Source of the DNA: Ornithinimicrobium sp.
GTDB lineage: Bacteria > Actinomycetota > Actinomycetes > Actinomycetales > Dermatophilaceae
Assembly: GCA_030145965.1 (NCBI GenBank)
Contig: JASKZT010000244.1
Location: 1 to 14,755, forward strand
DNA: 14,755 nucleotides
Reading direction: 5' to 3'
The notes under the pieces were generated by a model. The model made no database searches. It saw nothing but the letters and a program-made list of their open reading frames with translations, and had not been told where the DNA came from. Both the position numbers and the translations under genes were made by a program. Positions 13,173 through 14,755 of the stretch are shown here, piece after piece (within the stretch, counting starts at the first letter, position 1; every line of letters starts with the position of its first letter).

Positions 13173-13784
13173 ATGGCGACACGCGGGTGGCGGTTCACCG
13201 GCCGCATCCTCGGGGTCGGCACGAGCAGCGGGGTGCGGCTGGTCGTGGGGCTGTGGGACGACTCCCCGCTCGGCAGCTTCGCCGACGTCATGGTGGAGCG
13301 CGCGGACGGTCACCGGCTGCTGCTCGCACCGGGGCGGGAGGTGGCCGACTTCGTGTCCGCCACCTACTCCTTCGACACCGTCCGCGTGGAGCCGGTGCGG
13401 GGCCGCTGCGCGGACGGGCGGCTCGAGGTCTCCTCGCCCTCGCTGCGCCTGACGGCGACCCTCGGCGGGCGCACCCCGCTGGGTCGGCTGCTGCGCGGCG
13501 TGCCCCGCGGCATGGCCGGCCGGCCGCTCGTCGCCACGCTCACCGACCCCGTCGCGCGGGTCGCCCTGCGCGGGGTCCGCACCCGGGGCAGCGCCGGCGG
13601 CGGGCGTCGGGAGTACTACGGGGCGACCGACGTGCACGCGGTGGTGGGGCTGGACGCGACGCTGGAGGGGGCCGACCTGGGCGTGCTCGCCCCGGTCGAC
13701 CCCCCGACCCGCTTCGGCTTCTCCTCGACGCCGCGCCGGCCCAGCCTCACCACCGTCGTGACGACGGTGGTCGGCGCGGGCTAG
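13173..13784 (+). CDS. Conserved hypothetical protein
   Basis: 203 residues, no signal peptide or membrane helix, and no motif that I can assign to a known enzyme. It is a beta-rich looking, Val/Arg/Gly-rich chain with segments RGWRFTGRILGVGTSSGVRL, DSPLGSFADVMVERADGHRLLLAP, FVSATYSFDTVRV and RREYYGATDVHAV. I have the impression of homologues only in actinobacteria but cannot check that. The ATG at 13173 is chosen by CAGGAT 5 nt upstream; an in-frame opening further upstream would run into the divergent gene. The C-terminus repeats TTVV twice, encoded by a palindrome (13749-13771). Its TAG stop overlaps the TAG stop of the convergent aldo/keto reductase. Confidence 0.7.
   Translation: MATRGWRFTGRILGVGTSSGVRLVVGLWDDSPLGSFADVMVERADGHRLLLAPGREVADFVSATYSFDTVRVEPVRGRCADGRLEVSSPSLRLTATLGGRTPLGRLLRGVPRGMAGRPLVATLTDPVARVALRGVRTRGSAGGGRREYYGATDVHAVVGLDATLEGADLGVLAPVDPPTRFGFSSTPRRPSLTTVVTTVVGAG
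13749..13771. terminator. Perfect 11-bp palindrome at the end of two convergent genes
   Basis: The left arm (13749-13759) and right arm (13761-13771) are exact reverse complements around a single G at 13760. It lies inside the last codons of the hypothetical gene and 10 nt past the stop of the aldo/keto reductase gene. No other hairpin is available to end either transcript, so it may serve both. As RNA the central bases would form the loop. Confidence 0.45.
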
Positions 13785-14755
13785 GCGACGCGCGTCCCCG
13801 GCGCGCGGGCGGCGGTCTGGCCGGCGTCGCGCTGCACGACGTCGCCGAGGGCCTCGTCGATCTTGGTCATGAGGTCGGCGTCGAGCGTGACGCCGGCGGC
13901 CTTCACGTTGTCCTGCACCTGCTCGGGGCGGGAGGCGCCGACGAGCGCGGCGGCGACGTTGGGGTTCTGCAGCACCCAGGCGACCGCGAGCTGCGGCATG
14001 GTGAGGCCGGCCTCCTCCGCGAGGGGCTTGAGCCGCTGCACCGCGGTGAGCACCTCGTCGCGCATGAAGCCCTCCATGCCGCGGCCCATCTTCGCGTCGG
14101 CGGCGCGGCCCTCGGTGGGCTGCCGGCCGGGCAGGTACTTGCCGGAGAGGACGCCCTGGGCCATCGGGCTCCAGACGATCTGGGAGATGCCGAGCTCCTC
14201 GCAGGCCGGGACGACCTCGGGCTCGATGACGCGCCACAGCATCGAGTACTGCGGCTGGGAGGAGATGAGCTGGAAGCCGAGCTCCCTGCTCAGCCGGTGG
14301 CCCTCGCGGATCTGGTCGGCGGTCCACTCCGAGACGCCGATGTAGAGCGCCTTGCCCTGGCGGACGATGTCGGCGAAGGCCTGCATCGTCTCCTCGAGCG
14401 GCGTCTCGGTGTCGTAGCGGTGCGCCTGGTAGAGGTCCACGTAGTCGGTCTGGAGCCGGCGCAGCGAGCCGTCGATCGACTCCATGACGTGCTTGCGCGA
14501 CAGGCCGGTGTCGTTCTTGCCGCCGGGACCGGTCGGCCAGTAGACCTTGGTGAAGATCTCCAGGCTCTCGCGGCGCTCGCCCTTGAGGGCCTCGCCGAGG
14601 ACGGTCTCGGCCTTGGTGTTGGCGTAGACGTCCGCCGTGTCGAAGGTCGAGATGCCGGCGTCGAGCGCCGCGCGCACGCACCGGTGCGCCACCTCGTTCT
14701 CCACCTGGGACCCGTGGGTCAGCCAGTTGCCGTAGGTGATCTCGCTGATCTTCAG
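13781..14755 (-). CDS. Aldo/keto reductase, Kv-beta-like, partial at the right edge
   Basis: At least 324 residues of an NADPH-dependent TIM-barrel oxidoreductase. The frame is open to the window edge, so the true start lies beyond it. The first visible residues (LKISEITYGNWLTHGSQVEN) are typical of the beginning of this family, so only some ten residues should be missing. The catalytic tetrad can be placed: Asp and Tyr in STFDTADVYA, Lys in IFTKVYW, His in LYQAHRYD. The NADPH-binding region is visible in VAAALVGASRPEQVQDN. IGVSEWTADQI and QPQYSMLWR are close to the AKR6 group (voltage-gated potassium channel beta-subunit-like). The substrate cannot be predicted. Its stop TAG overlaps that of the convergent hypothetical gene in a CTAG. 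Confidence 0.9.
   Translation of the reverse strand: MKISEITYGNWLTHGSQVENEVAHRCVRAALDAGISTFDTADVYANTKAETVLGEALKGERRESLEIFTKVYWPTGPGGKNDTGLSRKHVMESIDGSLRRLQTDYVDLYQAHRYDTETPLEETMQAFADIVRQGKALYIGVSEWTADQIREGHRLSRELGFQLISSQPQYSMLWRVIEPEVVPACEELGISQIVWSPMAQGVLSGKYLPGRQPTEGRAADAKMGRGMEGFMRDEVLTAVQRLKPLAEEAGLTMPQLAVAWVLQNPNVAAALVGASRPEQVQDNVKAAGVTLDADLMTKIDEALGDVVQRDAGQTAARAPGTRVA

Noticed and set aside
11877..14681. 934-codon minus-strand frame across three genes
   Set aside because: It is out of frame with the PLP enzyme and the aldo/keto reductase, and is antisense to part of two others. Its Arg/Ala-rich composition is typical of a shadow frame.
1..14755. A novel defence, mobile or biosynthetic system
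   Set aside because: All genes but two belong to recognisable housekeeping, transport or protease families. There are no integrases, transposases, toxin-antitoxin pairs, CRISPR repeats or core biosynthetic enzymes, and composition is uniform.

Overview
This is a very GC-rich, tightly packed chromosomal segment with actinobacterial features: GTG/ATG starts, many starts lying 5-8 nt after a -10-like hexamer with no ribosome binding site (leaderless genes), a DtxR/IdeR-like palindrome, and a CE1759-type FMN reductase. A Micrococcales actinobacterium (Intrasporangiaceae or Ornithinimicrobiaceae type) is my inference. I see no phage, IS element, CRISPR array, tRNA or rRNA. The longest non-coding gaps are about 160 bases.

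Layout. 1-88: a hairpin, then the leader of an FMN reductase (89-760 +), followed by a Nudix hydrolase (808-1248 +). A small conserved hypothetical protein (1299-1649 -) is convergent with the Nudix gene and divergent from a membrane-anchored matrixin-like metalloprotease (1721-2431 +). 2448-6282 (-) is a complete ferric iron ABC importer in the order binding lipoprotein, double-domain permease, ATPase, with an iron-box-like palindrome at 6327-6340 upstream. A PIG-L/LmbE deacetylase (6445-7239 +) follows. 7289-9666 (-) is a complete polar amino acid importer: binding lipoprotein, permease, ATPase. 9815-10857 (-) is a saccharopine dehydrogenase gene broken into two frames. Then come a second matrixin-like protease (10907-11974 +), a PatB/MalY-type PLP C-S lyase or aminotransferase (11978-13129 -), an unknown conserved protein (13173-13784 +), and an aldo/keto reductase that runs off the right edge (13781-14755 -).

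Best finding. The saccharopine dehydrogenase gene is broken by a 50-bp micro-inversion (10382-10431). The missing stretch of the protein, GYVGAALSALRARGALDG, is encoded intact on the opposite strand at exactly the break. The segment is flanked by GGG and CCCC, and restoring its orientation plus one C re-joins the two halves in frame. As it stands, the stop of the N-terminal half overlaps an ATG of the C-terminal half (ATGA), so two separate domains could still be made.

Second, the amino acid binding protein has a promoter-like hexamer and a good GAGGAG ribosome binding site, but AAG sits where the start codon should be. Other points are a shortened iron box, a phased 3 x 11-bp tandem repeat, paralogous metalloproteases 8 kb apart, and a window-wide leaderless promoter layout. 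I see no evidence of a wholly new multi-gene system. The window reads as housekeeping and transport genes with some unusual small-scale events.
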